DNA of 64,000 bases from Saprospiraceae bacterium (GTDB lineage: Bacteria; Bacteroidota; Bacteroidia; Chitinophagales; Saprospiraceae), in the NCBI GenBank assembly GCA_016715985.1, contig JADJXD010000001.1, forward strand, positions 372,001-436,000. The letters are read 5' to 3'. The position numbers and the translations under genes were made by a program. This document shows positions 61,375-64,000 of the stretch, one piece after another. Position 1 is the stretch's first letter. The number at the start of each line of letters is the position of its first letter. A model generated the notes under the pieces. It had not been told where the DNA came from and did no database searches. It saw only the letters and a program-made list of their open reading frames with translations.

Positions 61375-63366
61375 TTATTTCAGGATTTTAAAGGTTGTTC
61401 TTCTGTTTTCCTGATGTTGATCTTCGGTACAGGATGAACATTCACATAAGTTAATGAGATTATCTTCACCATAGCCTTTGGCTTGAAGTCTCTTAGAATC
61501 AACTCCCATTGAAATCAGGTATTCAACTGCAGATTGTGCTCTTTTTTGTGATAATATCTGATTATATTCTTTTTCACCTCTGCAATCTGTATGAGAAGAT
61601 AGCTGAATATTAATCTGTGGATTGTTTTTCAATATCTCAGCAAGTTCATTTAATGCAGGTTTAGCTTCATTTCTAATCTCCCATTTATCAAAATCATAGT
61701 AGATGTTTTTCAAATTAATTTCCTTATTTTCATAAATTTTATCCAAAACAATATCCAAATTGTACGTATAATCCAATTCATTTTCATTGAATGGCGTCGC
61801 TTTTGAATTTAATATTTTGACTGCATTAAAATATCCCGGTTTGGAAGCTATTATCTTGTATTCTTTCTCGGTCTGGATTTCGGTTGCAAAAAAAGATCTG
61901 GATGTTGTACTTATTTCTGCAATACGAATATTATTTTCATCGAGAATCTGAATAAAAACTCCACTTAATGGAATATTAGTTACAAATTCGGAATTCGGAT
62001 CATCGGGAGTGGTATAGGAAGGTTCAAATAATTTTCCAGCAAGAAAAATACTGCGCTTACTGGATACTTTATTAGTGTCGGAAACAACTTCTGTATCAGG
62101 TTTTAAAGGGATCACAGGCCTTCTGGTAAAAATATAAATATCATCTTTGCCCACCCCTTTTCTACTTGAACTGAAAAAACCTTTTTGCTTAATATTCCCT
62201 GATAACCGGGCAAAATCATCTACTACAAATCCGAAGTCATCACCACCGGAATTTACAGGCGGTTTCATATTTTCCGGTAAAGCCCATGTACCATCCTTAC
62301 GTAGGTAGGTTTTAAAAATATCCAATCCACCCAATCCCGGTAAATAATCAGAAGAAAAATATAAGGTATCATGATGGGCTGTTGGAAATTTTTCGTTTCC
62401 TGGTGAATTTATAGTGCCCGGCATCGGTTCCGGAAAGGACCATGTACCATCTTCATCCAAAACAACATAGTACAGATCAAAATTTTTACCAGGATCACCC
62501 ATATCCGTTGAAAAAATCAGCACACTATCATTTTCAATCAATGCAGGATGACCATAATTATATTTATCTTCAATAAAAGGCAGAACTTCGGGATTTGTAT
62601 AAAAACCATTATCACGTTCTGAATACATGATCTTGCATTTTTCGTCGCTATTATTCAGAGAAAAACATCGGGTAAAAAAAAGTTTCTCATAATTTTTACT
62701 GAAACAAGCTGCACCTTCATTCTTGTCTGAATTAATATTGGAATCAAATTTTCTCACTTCAGAGCCCGTTTTTAACATGATAAATAAATCAGAAAATCTC
62801 TCTCCTGTCCATTTATATATATCCGAACCCGACGCAGATGAACGATCTGATGAAAACAACAGAAAGTCATTTTCATATATGACAGGCGAATAATCCGAAA
62901 CTAAACTATTTTCAAAAATCCGGTCTATTTTATATTCGCTTTCCGCTTGTTGCCAATGAATGATTTCACCACAAATAAATATTTCTCTGTCTGCCAAAGA
63001 TTTATTACCAGACAAACGGCTGTATTGTTCGAATGAACGTATTGCTGACTCATATTCTTCAAGTCTTTTTTGGCAAAGACCCAGTTCAAAATATGCTTCA
63101 GGTCCGTAATTGAAATCCGCAGACTTTTGAAACCAGGATAATGCTGCATCATAATCAATTAACTGCAGATAGCTTTTTCCTAACAAAAAGGCCTTTCTTG
63201 CTTTAACGGTAGAATTATCTGTCTTACTGAATTCATCTGTCAATAAATCTGCAGCGATTGAATATTGTTTTCTCTCATATGCAGTTTCGCCATCTTTTAT
63301 TTTTTTTGTAAAAGAGCAGGCATTTAAGAAGAGCAGAGTACACAAAATTGATAAAGCACCTTTCAA
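61375..63366 (-). CDS. PorE-like outer-membrane lipoprotein (TPR, beta-propeller, CRD, OmpA)
   Basis: The 663-residue lipoprotein has a lipobox LNAC with the acylated Cys at about 17. Domains follow the order known for PorE of the T9SS: TPR region (about 25-150), PD40/WD40-like beta-propeller (about 160-420, DFLLFSSDRSSASGSDIY; LYFSSDYLPGLGGLDIF; FGFVVDDFA), a carboxypeptidase-regulatory-like domain (about 445-545), and a C-terminal OmpA peptidoglycan-binding domain (about 555-663, IYYDFDKWEIRNEAKPAL, SSHTDCRGEKEYNQILSQ, KGYGEDNL, NRRTTF). PorE anchors the T9SS to peptidoglycan; similar OmpA proteins with other roles exist, so the name is tentative. The start is TTG at 63366; no in-frame ATG lies upstream. 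Confidence 0.8.
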   Translation of the reverse strand: MKGALSILCTLLFLNACSFTKKIKDGETAYERKQYSIAADLLTDEFSKTDNSTVKARKAFLLGKSYLQLIDYDAALSWFQKSADFNYGPEAYFELGLCQKRLEEYESAIRSFEQYSRLSGNKSLADREIFICGEIIHWQQAESEYKIDRIFENSLVSDYSPVIYENDFLLFSSDRSSASGSDIYKWTGERFSDLFIMLKTGSEVRKFDSNINSDKNEGAACFSKNYEKLFFTRCFSLNNSDEKCKIMYSERDNGFYTNPEVLPFIEDKYNYGHPALIENDSVLIFSTDMGDPGKNFDLYYVVLDEDGTWSFPEPMPGTINSPGNEKFPTAHHDTLYFSSDYLPGLGGLDIFKTYLRKDGTWALPENMKPPVNSGGDDFGFVVDDFARLSGNIKQKGFFSSSRKGVGKDDIYIFTRRPVIPLKPDTEVVSDTNKVSSKRSIFLAGKLFEPSYTTPDDPNSEFVTNIPLSGVFIQILDENNIRIAEISTTSRSFFATEIQTEKEYKIIASKPGYFNAVKILNSKATPFNENELDYTYNLDIVLDKIYENKEINLKNIYYDFDKWEIRNEAKPALNELAEILKNNPQINIQLSSHTDCRGEKEYNQILSQKRAQSAVEYLISMGVDSKRLQAKGYGEDNLINLCECSSCTEDQHQENRRTTFKILK

Positions 63367-63504
63367 TATATCTTTTTTAGATAAAATTTAAAATCATTTA
63401 ATTGTATTATAATTAATCAGTTATTAACGTTTTTGTTCAGTAATATTATATCAAATTTTGCTTAAGAATAACACAAGCTACAGTATTTGCTTCCGTTATA
63501 AAAC

Positions 63505-63543
63505 AAAAGAGCGGCTGAATGAATAAACATCCGCCGCTCTTTT
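63505..63543 (-). terminator. Rho-independent terminator of secDF/secF
   Basis: AAAAGAGCGGC (63505-63515) pairs with GCCGCTCTTTT (63533-63543). On the minus strand the T-rich side follows the stem, 18 bp after the stop of the Sec gene. Confidence 0.85.
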
Positions 63544-63560
63544 TAAAAGTATTTTTATTA

Positions 63561-64000
63561 TTAGTCTTTTACAGACCTTGAAAAACTTTTTTCAGTTTTT
63601 GGCTTGTGTTCTCTTGTTGTTACCCGTAAATCATGTGCAAGGTCATTTACAATCGGCGCAGCGATAAATATTGATGAATATGTACCCACTAAAATACCCA
63701 CAAACAGAGCAAAAGCAAAACCTTTAATACTTGCCCCTCCGAATATCAACAAAATTACGATTACCAACAAAGTAGTACCTGAAGTTAATAGTGTTCTGGA
63801 TAAAGTAGTATTTATTGACATGTTAATTACATCTTCTTTTTTAGCTGTCGTGTGAATACCCATAAACTCCCGTATCCTGTCAAAAACAATCACTGTATCA
63901 TTGATAGAATATCCAATCACCGTCAGTATTGCAGCGATAAACGCCTGATCCAGTTCCAAAGAAAACGGCAATAATCCTTTCAATAAAGAGAAAAGACCCA
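63561..64000 (-). CDS. Protein-export membrane protein SecF domain (SecDF or SecF), 3' end only
   Basis: The frame is open to the right edge of the window; the TTG at 63983 is an internal Leu, so the start is outside. The visible ~146 residues are the C-terminal half of SecF: GYSINDTVIVFDRIREF (the conserved D-TVIVFDRIRE motif), NTTLSRTLLTSGTTLL, FGGASIKGFAFALFVGILVGTYSSIF and a basic tail. SecDF uses proton flow to assist late steps of Sec export and sits in the inner membrane. Whether this is a fused SecDF (usual in Bacteroidota) or a separate SecF cannot be seen. Confidence 0.92.
   Translation of the reverse strand, partial: GLFSLLKGLLPFSLELDQAFIAAILTVIGYSINDTVIVFDRIREFMGIHTTAKKEDVINMSINTTLSRTLLTSGTTLLVIVILLIFGGASIKGFAFALFVGILVGTYSSIFIAAPIVNDLAHDLRVTTREHKPKTEKSFSRSVKD

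Overview
The window reads as a chromosomal segment of a low-GC member of the Bacteroidota. Evidence: four secreted proteins end in type IX secretion (T9SS) sorting domains, one outer-membrane lipoprotein has the four-domain layout of T9SS component PorE, Shine-Dalgarno sites are not evident, and many genes have a TAnnTTTG promoter element just upstream. The mix of SprB-type repeats, GEVED domains and very large surface proteins suggests the Saprospiria/Chitinophagales side of the phylum. No rRNA marker is present to prove this.

Layout. 1-6.9 kb: the end of a beta-barrel protein, then a minus-strand unit (lepA, a glutaredoxin-like secreted protein, a lipoprotein pseudogene with two in-frame stops), a PolB-like exonuclease, a membrane-anchored coiled-coil protein and a PiT-like membrane protein. 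6.9-16.3 kb: a secreted protein of the family often called 'asparagine synthetase B', a VWA membrane protein, an exbB-exbD-exbD-tonB operon and a T9SS type B surface protein. 16.8-24.5 kb: a GlsB/YeaQ membrane protein, rarA, an operon of two DUF1538 membrane proteins with a PII-like and a CBS protein, slyD and adenine deaminase, with REP-like hairpins between them. 24.47-26.3 kb: a REP-associated tyrosine transposase (RAYT) inside a mosaic of hairpins and a 26-bp-period minisatellite. 26.8-33.0 kb: a 1933-residue surface protein followed 9 bp later by a stand-alone LytTR regulator. 33.1-35.6 kb: ribA-mmcQ-FAD oxidoreductase operon and tRNA-Arg(CCU). 35.7-47.5 kb: a T9SS cargo with dockerin-like repeats, a low-complexity repeat region, a helical unknown protein, a possible 21-residue peptide gene, a metallophosphoesterase, a TonB-dependent receptor and a secreted zinc protease. 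47.6-57 kb: TerB-like protein, NUDIX-mtgA, pyrE, M42 peptidase, a T9SS-exported N-formylglutamate-amidohydrolase-like protein, a TPR protein and gyrA. 57.2-64 kb: a 1368-residue SprB-repeat surface protein, a PorE-like lipoprotein and the 3' end of secDF/secF.

How they fit together: housekeeping genes (lepA, gyrA, rarA, pyrE, ribA, mtgA, sec) are interleaved with an outer-surface programme. Proteins cross the inner membrane by Sec (secDF here) and several leave by T9SS (PorE-like protein here), while TonB/ExbBD energises outer-membrane import. The least explained parts are the RAYT/repeat mosaic, the surface protein-LytTR pair, the DUF1538-PII-CBS operon and the short peptide gene. All functional calls come from motif recognition by eye; no database search was run.
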